A stretch of 45,711 bases of DNA from Oscillospiraceae bacterium (GTDB lineage Bacteria > Bacillota > Clostridia > Oscillospirales > Acutalibacteraceae), in contig SVPE01000015.1 of the NCBI GenBank assembly GCA_015066015.1, positions 1-45,711 of the forward strand, given 5' to 3'. Shown here one piece after another: positions 15,901 through 23,867 of the stretch (position 1 is the stretch's first letter; the number at the start of each line of letters is the position of its first letter). A program made the translations under genes and the position numbers. A model generated the notes under the pieces. That model was not told the origin of the DNA and did no database searches. It worked only from the letters and a program-made list of their open reading frames with translations.

Positions 15901-16135
15901 CGGTGATTACAACGGTGACGGATTGGCTGACTCAGAAGATACAACATACTTCTCAGCAATTGCAAACTTTGAAATCTTCGATTACTATGAACACGAATAT
16001 CTCTTTATGGCAGCTGACATCAACGGCGACGGTGTTGTTGACGCTATGGACGAAGACGACATGAATGCAGTAGCAAACTTTGAAGCATACATTGATCATA
16101 CAATAACTGAAGGTTCAAAGGTAGTAAGATACTAA
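12920..16135 (+). CDS. Secreted BspA-type leucine-rich-repeat protein with Cys-rich tandem modules and dockerin-like tail
   Basis: The 1071-residue protein has a signal peptide (MKKIHKK then a hydrophobic run to about residue 30). BspA/TpLRR-type leucine-rich repeats follow at about 70-430 (repeated TSIGxxAFxxC and SITIPNSVT patterns). A tandem array at about 480-905 contains five modules of about 77 residues plus a single half-module, each half beginning with His and carrying C-x(n)-C-x2-C. A hinge follows, and then two dockerin-like calcium motifs from about 995 and 1033 (DYNGDGLADSED and DINGDGVVDAMDED). Such proteins act at the cell surface in adhesion or scaffolding, and a dockerin would bind a cohesin, none of which is in the window. 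An upstream in-frame start exists, but GAGGGG precedes the ATG at 12920, which gives a clean signal peptide. Confidence 0.9.
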   Translation: MKKIHKKLLVIALSVVLLAAAPLSALMGVEIPWISEMLEKEAVAASYSGSCGTSANWSLNTSTGVLNITGSGDMTAWAHTTAVPWNSYRTNVKTVTIANTITSIGNFSFSSCKNLTSVTIGSGVKKIGDAAFSFCTSLASISIPNSVTSIGMGAFSSCSKLASISLPSSVTTLGDGAFEYCTALKTISLPDSITSIGENAFLDCGYYSTSGNWSNNVLYIGKHLIKAKKAVASSYTINANTKTIAKLAFADCNGLTSLTAPADNAYFSSDSNGVLFNKAKTVLVQYPIGNTRTSYSIPTTVTGISYGAFAYCTSKLTTITIPDSITVIGEGAFIFCNGITKVTIGNYVTKVGKEAFALCANLTEVTIGNSVTEIDKEAFFCCRFLKTVRIGNSVTKINDGAFAYDVNLSKVYYENSKANWGKITIGTLNTDLTTASFSYGSAHTHSYTATVIKEATCNEPGIKELVCSCGNRTTETIPTDGAHKLTHKTVASTCTTKGYECDYCSACGGTFNKVELPLAGHTYTSEVTTAATCTKAGVRTYTCSVCGDSYTEAIPATGTHSLTHKTVASTCKTQGYEYDYCSACQGTFNKVDLPLASHKYTSSVTTAATCAKAGVRTYTCSVCGDSYTEAIPATGEHSLTHKTVASTCKTQGYECDYCSTCQGTFNKVDLPLASHKYTSSVTTAATCAKAGVRTYTCSVCSNSYTEAIPATGKHTYTSKITTAATCTKAGVRTYTCSVCGDSYTEAIPATGEHSLTHKTVASTCKVQGYEYDYCSVCQGTFNKVDLPYASHSYKSEITVAPTCAKAGVKTYTCTVCSYSYTSVVPATGNHSLTHKTVASTCTTKGYEYDYCSVCQGTFNKVDLPLVPHVYGSKITKAPTCTEAGIKTYECVCGDSYTEAIPATGHSYQGTVCGNCGDVRGISAPENSSVVIDTEKKLISGIETGLDFDGLMNSLAASDDVTVSADKDVIGTGTVITVKDKATGEVIDEYTIVIFGDYNGDGLADSEDTTYFSAIANFEIFDYYEHEYLFMAADINGDGVVDAMDEDDMNAVANFEAYIDHTITEGSKVVRY
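14366..15631 (+). repeat. Tandem 231-bp repeat array inside the LRR/dockerin gene
   Basis: Unit starts at 14366, 14597, 14828, 15176 and 15407 are exactly 231 bases apart except for one 348-base step (231 + 117). That step is an extra half-unit at 15059-15175. The units, especially the second and third, are nearly identical at the DNA level, which points to recent duplication or gene conversion. The repeats keep the reading frame and produce long open frames on the opposite strand that are not genes. Confidence 0.9.
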
Positions 16136-16139
16136 AAAA

Positions 16140-16168
16140 AAGAACGGTTGCTTCGGCAACCGTTCTTT
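16140..16168 (+). terminator. Intrinsic terminator of the repeat-protein gene
   Basis: A 12-bp stem (16140-16151 with 16156-16167) is capped by a UUCG tetraloop. It starts directly after the stop codon. The following T-run is short (TTT), but the A-run on the left could form additional pairs. Confidence 0.75.
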
Positions 16169-16200
16169 AATGTAAAATGCAGAGTGCAGAACGAAGAATG

Positions 16201-16233
16201 ATGGGCGGTTATCAACCGCCCATATTGTTTTTA
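16201..16233 (+). terminator. Second terminator-like hairpin
   Basis: ATGGGCGGTT/AACCGCCCAT (16201-16210 with 16214-16223) with a 3-base loop, followed by a T-rich tract. It lies inside an AATGCAGAGTGCAG-type intergenic segment and may be a backup terminator. From here to 16365 I see no gene. Confidence 0.5.
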
Positions 16234-16365
16234 TTCTTATTTTGGGATAAGGAAACGGGCAGAATGAATAAACTGAGTATATGCAAAGGCTGCTTTGTAT
16301 CCGTTTTCCAAAGTCGTGCAAAGTTACCGACACAGCATTTATGCGGTATTAAATTTTCAGTTTCC

Positions 16366-16860
16366 CTACTTTTTTAATGTTTTTACTATCTCTGCAATAA
16401 ATACCTTATGGTAGTCTTTGTTTGCATAGTTTTTGTCGATGTCCTTATCAATGAACGAATCGGGAGTGATTTCCGTTACGGCAAGCTTTTTGCAGATAAG
16501 CACAGTTTCGGCTTCCTCAAAATATGTTGTGCCGTCGGAGAAAACGGGAGTGAAATTTGTTTCTTTCATTTTATCGACATCTCTGCCTGAATTTCTGCCG
16601 CAGAATGTGAGTTCCTTTTTGTAGTCACCGCCGAAAAAGCTCAAGGAAAAAACATCGTTTTTCTCAATGAACTCAAGTGTATATCTTTGCGGTCTGATGA
16701 AAACGAAAACGACGTCCTTTGCCCACAATTCACCGATGCCGCCCCAGCTTGCGGTCATTGTGTTAAAGCCCGAATCATCGCCCGCGGTTACAAGCATCCA
16801 ATCATCGCTTATCATTTTTACGGCGTTTTCTTTAATTTCTCTTACATTAATTTCTTTCAT
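16366..16860 (-). CDS. Flavin reductase-like FMN-binding protein
   Basis: The 164-residue protein has the split-barrel fold pattern of the flavin reductase/pyridoxamine-oxidase-like family: an N-terminal helix, a strand with MLVTAGDDSGFNTMTASWGGIGE, then VFVFIRPQRYTLEFIEKNDVFSLSFF. It probably binds FMN and reduces flavin with NAD(P)H, or acts as a small flavoprotein, and its substrate is unknown. AGGAGG stands 7 bases before the ATG, so the start is secure. The gene runs divergently from alr. Confidence 0.85.
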   Translation of the reverse strand: MKEINVREIKENAVKMISDDWMLVTAGDDSGFNTMTASWGGIGELWAKDVVFVFIRPQRYTLEFIEKNDVFSLSFFGGDYKKELTFCGRNSGRDVDKMKETNFTPVFSDGTTYFEEAETVLICKKLAVTEITPDSFIDKDIDKNYANKDYHKVFIAEIVKTLKK

Positions 16861-16879
16861 ATGTATTCCTCCTAAATAA

Positions 16880-16908
16880 TTGACTATTTTATATTTATGT
16901 TCTATAAT
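16880..16908 (+). promoter_or_regulatory. Promoter of alr
   Basis: TTGACT (16880-16885), 17 bases, perfect TATAAT (16903-16908). Transcription would start near 16915. Confidence 0.8.
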
Positions 16909-16946
16909 ATTTTAAATGATTTATGTTTGTATAGCAAGAGGTAGAA

Positions 16947-18128
16947 ATGGATAATTTTTTTAAGAGGACCTGGAGTGAGGTCGACCTTGATAAAATAAGA
17001 AATAACTTTGACTGTATCAGAGAGAAAGTCGGAGATCGGACAAAAATAATGTCGGTTGTAAAGGCTAATGCATACGGTCACGGTATAACCTATGTTGCAA
17101 GGGAATTGGTGAATGCGGGAACAGATTGGTTTGCGGTATCCAATTTAGAAGAAGCCTTGCAGTTGCGTAAAATCTGCGAAGATGTGCCTATTCTGATATT
17201 GGGCTACACTCCGCCTAAATATGCCGCAATTCTTGCACTCAATTCAATTTCACAGACGGTATTCGATGCAGATTATGCAAAAGCACTGTCTGAATATGCC
17301 TCTGAAGAAAATGTTGAAGTCAATATCCACGTAAAGATTGATACGGGAATGTCAAGAATCGGATTTGTTTATCATGACAATGTTATCAACGCGGAATCGG
17401 TTGATGTGATAGAAAAAATATGTACTCTGCCCGCACTTTATAAAGAGGGAATCTTTATGCATTTTGCAAGTGCGGATGAGGACGGCTCGGGAGAAGTTTT
17501 CACAAGACTTCAGTATGATTTATTCCTCGATATGATTTCAAGACTCGAAAAAAGAGGGATAAAATTTGACTTGCATCATTGCTGTAATTCTGCTGCAACT
17601 CTGCGTTTCCCTGAGATGCATATGGATATGGTCAGACCGGGAATTATCCTTTACGGACTTGAACCGTCTGAGTTTGTTCCGGACACCGAAAAGCTTTTAC
17701 CCGCAATGGAATTAAAAACAGTTGTATCTATGGTAAAAGAGCTTGAAGAGGGCACTCCGATAAGCTACGGAAGAACATATACAACCGAGGGAAAAATGAA
17801 AATTGCAACCATTCCGATCGGCTATGCCGACGGTTTACCGAGATCGCTTTCAAACGATGCGGAAGTTTTGGTAAACGGACAGAGAGCAAAGCTTGTCGGC
17901 AGAATTTGTATGGACCAGTCTATGATAGATGTAACAAATATAAATGTCAAGCCGGATGATGAAGTTATAATCTTCGGAAATGATTCGGATGAGAGCATAA
18001 CTGTTACTTCGCTTGCGAAAAAAACAGGCACAATCAACTATGAAATAGTTTGCGACATAAACAAGAGAGTACCGAGAGCGTATCTCAAAAACGGGGAGAT
18101 TATTGCGACGGAGAATTACACTCTTTAG
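16947..18128 (+). CDS. alr: Alanine racemase
   Basis: This PLP enzyme interconverts L- and D-alanine and supplies D-Ala for peptidoglycan. The 393-residue length is standard. The PLP lysine is K39 in VVKANAYGHG, the N-terminal TIM barrel includes HVKIDTGMSRIGF and HCCNSAAT, and the C-terminal domain holds ISYGRTY with the second catalytic tyrosine and GRICMDQSMIDVT. AAGAGGT precedes the ATG and the gene has its own promoter. Its last 29 bases overlap the end of the convergent membrane-protein gene, and no terminator is visible between them. Confidence 0.96.
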   Translation: MDNFFKRTWSEVDLDKIRNNFDCIREKVGDRTKIMSVVKANAYGHGITYVARELVNAGTDWFAVSNLEEALQLRKICEDVPILILGYTPPKYAAILALNSISQTVFDADYAKALSEYASEENVEVNIHVKIDTGMSRIGFVYHDNVINAESVDVIEKICTLPALYKEGIFMHFASADEDGSGEVFTRLQYDLFLDMISRLEKRGIKFDLHHCCNSAATLRFPEMHMDMVRPGIILYGLEPSEFVPDTEKLLPAMELKTVVSMVKELEEGTPISYGRTYTTEGKMKIATIPIGYADGLPRSLSNDAEVLVNGQRAKLVGRICMDQSMIDVTNINVKPDDEVIIFGNDSDESITVTSLAKKTGTINYEIVCDINKRVPRAYLKNGEIIATENYTL

Positions 18129-18855
18129 CCAGATATGAGCATGATGTTTTGTAATACGGAATAACATAGAATATCGGTATTACAAAAACACAGCTTAAAA
18201 ACCACGGAATAAAACTTAATTTAAAGAGAGCTGTTTTGAAGCAGAGGTCGTCCATAAGATGCGTACTGTTTCTGACAGCTTCTTTTATTTTCATTTTAGG
18301 ATTCTGCAGAATGAAATAGGGGAAAAGGAAGTAACGCTGAATAAAAACAAAGGTGAAAAAACCACCGCATAAAAGTAAAACGGAAGATAAAAGCACAAGC
18401 ACTAAAAAAACATTTTCCGCTATTCCGAAATTAACCGCATAAAAAACCGTCATTGCAATTACAATAAGGGACGGCACATTGAAAACAAAAAACCATAAAA
18501 GCTTTATGAAAAAATCCGTGAAAAAAACGCGTACTCCTTTAGCGGCTAATATCGGTTTATACCAACAGAGCCAGGAGGTTTTTTCAGAATTTTCAAAGTA
18601 AAAAAATTTGTTGGAAAAGCCGTAAACCGTCGGAATAAAAACGAAAAGAAAAGATAAAACCGCGGTTGAAATTACAATTACATTTCTGATGTTCTGTGTG
18701 AAAAATTTTGGTTCTGCGTTAAGTAAAAAATACACCCCGACGGGGACAAACAGACAGACTGCGATTAAAACAAATGCAGCAAGGATTAAAAGAATGTTTG
18801 AAAAAGTTGTGCCTAAAAGCTGAGCTTTACCGTAGATTTTAATTTTACCGAACAT
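18100..18855 (-). CDS. Polytopic membrane protein (DUF975-like)
   Basis: The 251-residue protein has about five or six hydrophobic segments and little polar sequence. The C-terminal part, with a PKMKIKEAVRNSTHLM amphipathic segment followed by a membrane helix and a PYYKTSCSYLAKECN tail, resembles the DUF975 family of Firmicutes membrane proteins, of unknown function. That family call is tentative. GAGGTG precedes the ATG. The gene starts just below the aspS terminator, so it may depend on readthrough or a weak promoter of its own. Confidence 0.65.
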   Translation of the reverse strand: MFGKIKIYGKAQLLGTTFSNILLILAAFVLIAVCLFVPVGVYFLLNAEPKFFTQNIRNVIVISTAVLSFLFVFIPTVYGFSNKFFYFENSEKTSWLCWYKPILAAKGVRVFFTDFFIKLLWFFVFNVPSLIVIAMTVFYAVNFGIAENVFLVLVLLSSVLLLCGGFFTFVFIQRYFLFPYFILQNPKMKIKEAVRNSTHLMDDLCFKTALFKLSFIPWFLSCVFVIPIFYVIPYYKTSCSYLAKECNSPSQ

Positions 18856-18866
18856 AGGAACACCTC

Positions 18867-18909
18867 AAAAAAATACTTCAATGTAATTATTGCCATTACA
18901 TTGAAGTAT
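18867..18909 (-). terminator. Terminator of the hisS-aspS unit
   Basis: A perfect 15-bp stem (18873-18887 with 18895-18909) with a 7-base loop. On the minus strand it is followed by seven T residues. It stands 12 bases after the aspS stop codon and directly before the Shine-Dalgarno of the membrane-protein gene. Confidence 0.88.
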
Positions 18910-18920
18910 TATACTTTGAT

Positions 18921-20705
18921 TTATTCTTCTGTCGGTTTGAGTTCGATTCCCAATTCGTCAAGCTGTAATGTGTCAACGGGTGACGGACACTCTGTCATTG
19001 ATTCGCTTGCGTTCTGAAGCTTCGGGAATGCGATAACATCTCTTAATGTTTCAGCACCGACCATCTGCATAACAAGACGGTCAAGACCGATACCCATACC
19101 GCCGTGGGGAGGAGCACCGTATTTGAAGGCATCTGTGAGATAACCGAATTTTTCGTAAGCTTCTTCATCAGAGAAGCCTAAAAGTGAGAACATTCTGTTC
19201 TGTAAATCGGGGTCTGTGATTCTGATTGAACCCGAGGACAATTCAATACCGTTGAGTACGAGGTCATAAGCCTTTGCACGGACATTTGCTTTGTCGCTTT
19301 CAAGATAATCAAGACACTCGTCCATAGGAGATGTGAAAGGATGGTGCATAGCAACGAACTGCTGTGCATCTTCGTCCCAATCGAAGAACGGGAATTCTGT
19401 AATCCAGAGGAAGTTGAAAAGATTTTCGGGGATAATTCCGAGTCTGTTTGCAACCTCACAACGTAAAGCACCGAGGATTGAATAAACAAGTGAATTCTTT
19501 GTGTCACCGATGATGAGTACAACGTCGCCTGCTTGAGCTCCTGCTTTATCGAGGATTGCTTTCATTTCATCTTCCGTCATAAACTTTGCAAATGATGAAG
19601 CAATTTCACCGTTTTCAAGAAGTCTTATCCATGCAAGACCCTTTGCACCGATGCCTCTTACAAACTCTGTGAGCTTGTCGATTTCTTTTCTTGAGAGCTT
19701 ATTGACTGCGTTCTTTGCAGTAATACCTCTTACGCTGCCGCCGCCGTTGATTGCACCTGTGAACACACCGAAACCGCAATTCTTAACAATATCCGTAAGG
19801 TCATAAAGCTCCATACCGAAACGTGTATCGGGTTTATCAGAGCCGAAGCGTTCCATTGCTTCTTTATATGTGAGCCTCGGGATTTCGGGAATGTCGATGT
19901 TGAGAATATCCTTGAAAATTCTCTTGATATAACCCTCACCGATTGAGAGTACGTCTTCCATATCAACAAATGACATTTCAAAGTCAATCTGTGTGAATTC
20001 AGGCTGACGGTCAGCACGTAAATCTTCGTCACGGAAGCAACGTGCAATCTGCATATAGCGGTCAAAGCCTGCAACCATTGACAACTGCTTGTAAAGCTGA
20101 GGTGACTGCGGAAGTGCATAGAATGAACCGTTATGAATACGGCTGGGTACGAGGAAATCTCTTGCACCCTCGGGAGTTGATTTAATGAGGATGGGAGTTT
20201 CTATTTCAATGAAGTTGTTTTCGTCAAAATAATCTCTTGTAACCTTTGCAATTTTGTGACGGAGAAGAATGTTCTTCTGCAAGTCGGGTCTTCTCAGGTC
20301 AAGATAACGGTATTTCAAGCGGATTGCTTCACCCGTCGGACAATTCTCAACGATTTCAAAAGGCGGAGTTTCACTCTTGCCCAAAATGCGAAGGTCTGTA
20401 ACTTCGATTTCGATATCACCTGTCGGGATATCTTTGTTCTTTGAAGAACGCTCACGGACAAGTCCTGTTACAGCGAGAACATACTCGCTGCGGACCGTGA
20501 AAGCTTTATCAAAAATATCCTTTGCGGTGTTTTCGTCAAAAGCAAGCTGTAAAATGCCTGTACGGTCACGCAAATCAATGAAGATGAGTGCACCGAGGTC
20601 ACGGCTTCTCTGCACCCAACCCATAACCGTAACGGTTTTGCCGATATCGGAAGCACGAAGCTCACCGCAATAATTTGTACGTTTTAATCCTGTCATAAGT
20701 TCCAT
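18921..20705 (-). CDS. aspS: Aspartyl-tRNA synthetase (bacterial type)
   Basis: This class II synthetase charges tRNA-Asp. The 594-residue length and the layout are bacterial: an N-terminal OB-fold (GELRASDIGKTVTVMGWVQRSRDLG), then motif 2 (CFRDEDLRADRQPEFTQIDFE). The GAD insertion domain typical of bacterial AspRS follows, and motif 3 (GIGLDRLVM) lies near the C-terminus. GGAAGGA, inside the end of hisS, precedes the ATG at 20705, and another ATG lies three codons downstream. The gap to hisS is 6 bases, so they form one operon. I cannot tell from sequence alone whether it also charges tRNA-Asn, and no gatCAB genes are in the window. Confidence 0.97.
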   Translation of the reverse strand: MELMTGLKRTNYCGELRASDIGKTVTVMGWVQRSRDLGALIFIDLRDRTGILQLAFDENTAKDIFDKAFTVRSEYVLAVTGLVRERSSKNKDIPTGDIEIEVTDLRILGKSETPPFEIVENCPTGEAIRLKYRYLDLRRPDLQKNILLRHKIAKVTRDYFDENNFIEIETPILIKSTPEGARDFLVPSRIHNGSFYALPQSPQLYKQLSMVAGFDRYMQIARCFRDEDLRADRQPEFTQIDFEMSFVDMEDVLSIGEGYIKRIFKDILNIDIPEIPRLTYKEAMERFGSDKPDTRFGMELYDLTDIVKNCGFGVFTGAINGGGSVRGITAKNAVNKLSRKEIDKLTEFVRGIGAKGLAWIRLLENGEIASSFAKFMTEDEMKAILDKAGAQAGDVVLIIGDTKNSLVYSILGALRCEVANRLGIIPENLFNFLWITEFPFFDWDEDAQQFVAMHHPFTSPMDECLDYLESDKANVRAKAYDLVLNGIELSSGSIRITDPDLQNRMFSLLGFSDEEAYEKFGYLTDAFKYGAPPHGGMGIGLDRLVMQMVGAETLRDVIAFPKLQNASESMTECPSPVDTLQLDELGIELKPTEE

Positions 20706-20711
20706 AACGTT

Positions 20712-22034
20712 TTATCCTTCCGTATTGAAAAAATTAAGTGTATCTGCAGCCTGTACTGCTGCCTGTTGCATCAAAAAACTCATAAATCTGTCGGGAAGCT
20801 CGGAAAGCCTGATGCTTTCTGTTGCTCCAGAAGCCATATCCTTGATGGTGGCTTCATCGTTTTTGATTTCATCCTCACCGAGGACTATAACCGTCTGTGC
20901 ACCGAGCTTGTTGGCAAGCTTCATCTGTGCTTTCATTGAACGTCCGCCGAGGTCATAGAGCACCGATGAACCGTCAAGTCTCAATTCTCTTGCAAGCTCA
21001 ACTGCCTTGAGCTTTGCTTCGTCACCGATTGTTACGATGAAAAGCTCGGGCTTTCTTTCTTCGGGGAAACGGCGTTTTTGTGCCTCAAGTAAAAGCATAA
21101 GTCTTTCCAGTCCCATACCGAAGCCCAAAGACGGAATAGACGGGCCGCCGATTTCTTCAATAAGACCGTCATATCTGCCGCCGCCGCAAACGGTACCCTG
21201 TGCTCCGATGTCGGAGGATACAAACTCAAAAACGGTTTTTGTGTAATAATCAAGACCTCTGACTATTGACGGATTGATTGTATATTCAATACCCTGAACG
21301 TCAAGGTATTTCTGAACCTTTTTGAAATGCTCGTCACATTCCTCGCAAAGATAATCGAGAATTTTGGGAGCATCTTTTGCGATGTCCGAGCAGATCGGAC
21401 TTTTGCAGTCTAAAATACGCATCGGGTTTTTATCAAGTCTTTCAAGGCAAGTGTGGCAAAGGTCCGCCTTCTTGCTTTCAAAGTATTCCTTCAATGCTTT
21501 ATGATATTCAGCACGGCATTTCGGACAACCTATTGAGTTTATCTGTAAAGCAATGTTATCAACTTCAAAGAAATCAAATATCTGTGAAGCTAAAGAGATA
21601 ACCTCTGCATCAGCCGCGGGGTCAGATGTACCGAAACATTCAACACCGAACTGATGAAATTCACGAAGTCTGCCTGCCTGCGGTTTTTCATAACGGTAGC
21701 AGGAGGTGAGGTAGCATACCTTCAACGGCAGAGGTTCGTTGAAAAGACCGTTTTCCAGGAATGCTCTCGCCGCACCGGCAGTGCCTTCGGGACGGAGTGT
21801 AATACTGCGGTCACCCTTATCGTTGAATGTGTACATCTCTTTCTGCACAACGTCCGTTGTATCACCTACCGAACGGGTGAAAAGCTCGGTATGCTCAAAT
21901 ACGGGTGTACGGATCTCTTTAAATCCGAAACATTCGCCAATCTGTAAAAGTGAATTTTCAACAAACTGATTTTTATAAATATTCTGAGGTAAAAAATCAA
22001 GTGTGCCCTTAACGGCCTTAGTTATCAATGCCAT
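20712..22034 (-). CDS. hisS: Histidyl-tRNA synthetase
   Basis: The 440-residue class II synthetase shows TLRPEGTAGAARAF, motif 2 (CYRYEKPQAGRLREFHQFG), the histidine A motif GLDYYTKTVFEF, motif 3 (GFGMGLERLMLL) and a C-terminal anticodon-binding domain from about residue 340. AGAAAGG precedes the ATG. The 130 bases upstream contain the mgsA terminator and no T-box: I see neither the conserved T-box sequence nor a specifier-type stem. Confidence 0.97.
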   Translation of the reverse strand: MALITKAVKGTLDFLPQNIYKNQFVENSLLQIGECFGFKEIRTPVFEHTELFTRSVGDTTDVVQKEMYTFNDKGDRSITLRPEGTAGAARAFLENGLFNEPLPLKVCYLTSCYRYEKPQAGRLREFHQFGVECFGTSDPAADAEVISLASQIFDFFEVDNIALQINSIGCPKCRAEYHKALKEYFESKKADLCHTCLERLDKNPMRILDCKSPICSDIAKDAPKILDYLCEECDEHFKKVQKYLDVQGIEYTINPSIVRGLDYYTKTVFEFVSSDIGAQGTVCGGGRYDGLIEEIGGPSIPSLGFGMGLERLMLLLEAQKRRFPEERKPELFIVTIGDEAKLKAVELARELRLDGSSVLYDLGGRSMKAQMKLANKLGAQTVIVLGEDEIKNDEATIKDMASGATESIRLSELPDRFMSFLMQQAAVQAADTLNFFNTEG

Positions 22035-22137
22035 AGTTATGTGCCTTTCTGTTGATTATATTGATCTCTGTAACAGACAGAGTGTGCTTGAGAAAACGGC
22101 AGAATTAATGCTTGACGAATTCTCTATAAAACCTCAA

Positions 22138-22162
22138 GAGTGCCGAATATTATTCGACACTC
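22138..22162 (-). terminator. Terminator-like hairpin after mgsA
   Basis: An 11-bp stem GAGTGCCGAAT/ATTCGACACTC (one G-T pair) with a 3-base loop begins 6 bases after the mgsA stop codon on the minus strand. The following tract is only moderately T-rich, so some readthrough into hisS is possible. Confidence 0.6.
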
Positions 22163-22168
22163 AGAAAG

Positions 22169-22579
22169 TCAATGGTTGTTTTTCGGGTTGACAATATCGC
22201 GCCAATCAAGATCGCCTCTTTCAAGGCTGTGAATCAATGCTTCGGCAGTTGCGATATTTGTTGCGACCGGTACATTGTGAACATCGCACAAGCGGAGAAG
22301 ATTTGCCTCATTAGGCTCGTGCGGTTTAGGGTTAAGCGGATCACGGAAAAGTAACAATAAGTCAATCTCATCACAGGCAATACGTGCTGAAATCTGCTGA
22401 TCTCCTCCTTGGTGACCACTCATAAATCTTTGAATCTTCAAACCGGTTGCATCCGAAACAAGCTTACCTGTAGTGCCTGTTGCAAACAGGTTATGTCGGC
22501 TCAGAATACCGCAGTAAGCGATACAAAATTGTGTCATAAGTTCTTTTTTAGCGTCGTGGGCGATTAAAGCTATATTCAT
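22169..22579 (-). CDS. mgsA: Methylglyoxal synthase
   Basis: The enzyme converts dihydroxyacetone phosphate to methylglyoxal and phosphate, a bypass that relieves sugar-phosphate stress. The 136-residue protein matches the family length. ATGTTGKL binds phosphate, [10 protein letters not shown] carries the catalytic aspartate (D60), and [19 protein letters not shown] with [13 protein letters not shown] completes the active site. An in-frame extension reaches 22639, but GGGGGTG stands just before the ATG at 22579 and the promoter lies between the two, so the short form is right. Confidence 0.95.
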   Translation of the reverse strand: MNIALIAHDAKKELMTQFCIAYCGILSRHNLFATGTTGKLVSDATGLKIQRFMSGHQGGDQQISARIACDEIDLLLLFRDPLNPKPHEPNEANLLRLCDVHNVPVATNIATAEALIHSLERGDLDWRDIVNPKNNH

Positions 22580-22610
22580 GTGTGCACCCCCAATAATACA
22601 ATTTTGATAT

Positions 22611-22639
22611 ATTATAACAGTAATTCGTGTTTTTTTCAA
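22611..22639 (-). promoter_or_regulatory. Promoter of mgsA
   Basis: On the minus strand: TTGAAA (22634-22639), 17 bases, TATAAT (22611-22616). The start near 22604 gives a leader of about 25 bases. Confidence 0.8.
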
Positions 22640-22709
22640 GTCCGATTTATGAATTTCTCATAAAATTTTTAAGATTTTTTGCAGAAAAGGACAGATTTTA
22701 AAAATATAT

Positions 22710-22737
22710 TTGAGATTTGATGAAACTATGTTATAAT
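22710..22737 (+). promoter_or_regulatory. Promoter of the dnaD-like gene
   Basis: TTGAGA (22710-22715), a 16-base spacer, TATAAT (22732-22737). The transcript starts near 22744, about 30 bases before the ATG. Confidence 0.65.
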
Positions 22738-22772
22738 GTATTGGTATAAATGTAACGATATGAGGATTGAAT

Positions 22773-23762
22773 ATGTATAGTATAAACCCCCAATTATGGA
22801 CATCAATATTTGCAGTTCCGTCAGAAATTGTGGACAAGCATATCAAGCTTGCAGGAGCATTGCAGATAAAAGCACTTTTGTGGATAATAAGACACAACGG
22901 TGAAGAATTTGATGAAAATGATATAGCAAAAGCAGTAGGCTATTCAGCAGACGATGTCAAAGACGCACTTCAGTACTGGATACAGAATTCTGTTTTAAGT
23001 GTTGACGGTAAAATTGTTCATCAAGAAGAAAAGACGGAAACAAAAACCGAAGTAGCTGAAAAACCCAAAAAGAAAAAAGAATCAAAGCTTCTTGTGTATT
23101 CTCAGGAGCAAAGACCGACCAATGACCAGATTGCCGCACGTTGCGATGAATCGGAAGAAATAAAATTTCTTTTCAATGAAACTCAGGTTAAGCTCGGCAG
23201 AACAATCGGCTATGATTCAATGAGTAATCTGCTGATGTTGCACGATCATTACGGTTTGCCTGTAGAAGTAATACTTATGCTTGTGGAATACTGCAAGTCG
23301 GTTCACAAAACTTCTATGTCCTACATAACAACCGTCGGCAGGGATTGGGCAGAAAAAGAAATCGATACTCTTGAAAAAGCAGATGAAATGATTGAATCAC
23401 TTTCAAGAAAGAATGAAACGTGGAAGCAACTCTGCAGTCTTACGGGAATTTCAAATTCCGTTCCGACCAAAAAGCAGATTGAATATCTTGATGTGTGGCA
23501 GAACGAATGGAAAATGAGCCTTGATATGATGCATCTTGCATATGAAGAAATGGCAAATCACACGACGAAACTGAGCTTTCCTTATATGAATAAGGTTTTG
23601 CAGAATTGGTATGAAAATTCAATCACAACTCCCGAAGCAGTTGAAGCTGATAAACGAATGCGTGCAGAAGCAATATCGGCAACCGAAACGAGTGAAGCAT
23701 CGTATGATATTGATGAGTATATGCAAAAAGTATTAAATACACCGCTCGAATATAAAAAATAG
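22773..23762 (+). CDS. DnaD/DnaB_2-domain replication initiation protein
   Basis: The 329-residue protein has an N-terminal winged-helix-like region (IKALLWIIRHNGEEFDENDIAKAVGYSADDVKDAL). A charged Lys/Glu linker follows at about 85-110, then two DnaB_2/DnaD-type repeats, one containing GLPVEVILMLVEYCKSVHKTSM and one ending near FPYMNKVLQNWYENSI. Proteins of this kind help load the replicative helicase during initiation. A TTG lies six bases upstream, but TGAGGA is correctly placed for the ATG at 22773. The helicase-loader-like gene follows after 105 bases, so the two form a replication-initiation pair. Confidence 0.88.
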   Translation: MYSINPQLWTSIFAVPSEIVDKHIKLAGALQIKALLWIIRHNGEEFDENDIAKAVGYSADDVKDALQYWIQNSVLSVDGKIVHQEEKTETKTEVAEKPKKKKESKLLVYSQEQRPTNDQIAARCDESEEIKFLFNETQVKLGRTIGYDSMSNLLMLHDHYGLPVEVILMLVEYCKSVHKTSMSYITTVGRDWAEKEIDTLEKADEMIESLSRKNETWKQLCSLTGISNSVPTKKQIEYLDVWQNEWKMSLDMMHLAYEEMANHTTKLSFPYMNKVLQNWYENSITTPEAVEADKRMRAEAISATETSEASYDIDEYMQKVLNTPLEYKK

Positions 23763-23867
23763 TGAAAAAATTTGCATCCGATTATTATTCAATGAACTCT
23801 GCATTAAAAAGTTATTTCAGAGCAGCATGGTTTTTTATTATAAAAAATTGATTTAGAGGGAAGAAGT

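Noticed and set aside
16177..16377. 66-codon open frame between the repeat-protein terminator and the flavin reductase
   Set aside because: It crosses a terminator-like hairpin, has no Shine-Dalgarno and shows no domain.
22035..22170. Possible T-box in front of hisS
   Set aside because: The gap is only about 130 bases, contains the mgsA terminator and lacks the conserved T-box sequence and specifier stem.
23762..23851. 29-codon GTG frame between the dnaD-like and dnaC-like genes
   Set aside because: It overlaps the upstream stop codon but has no Shine-Dalgarno and no recognisable sequence; too short to support.
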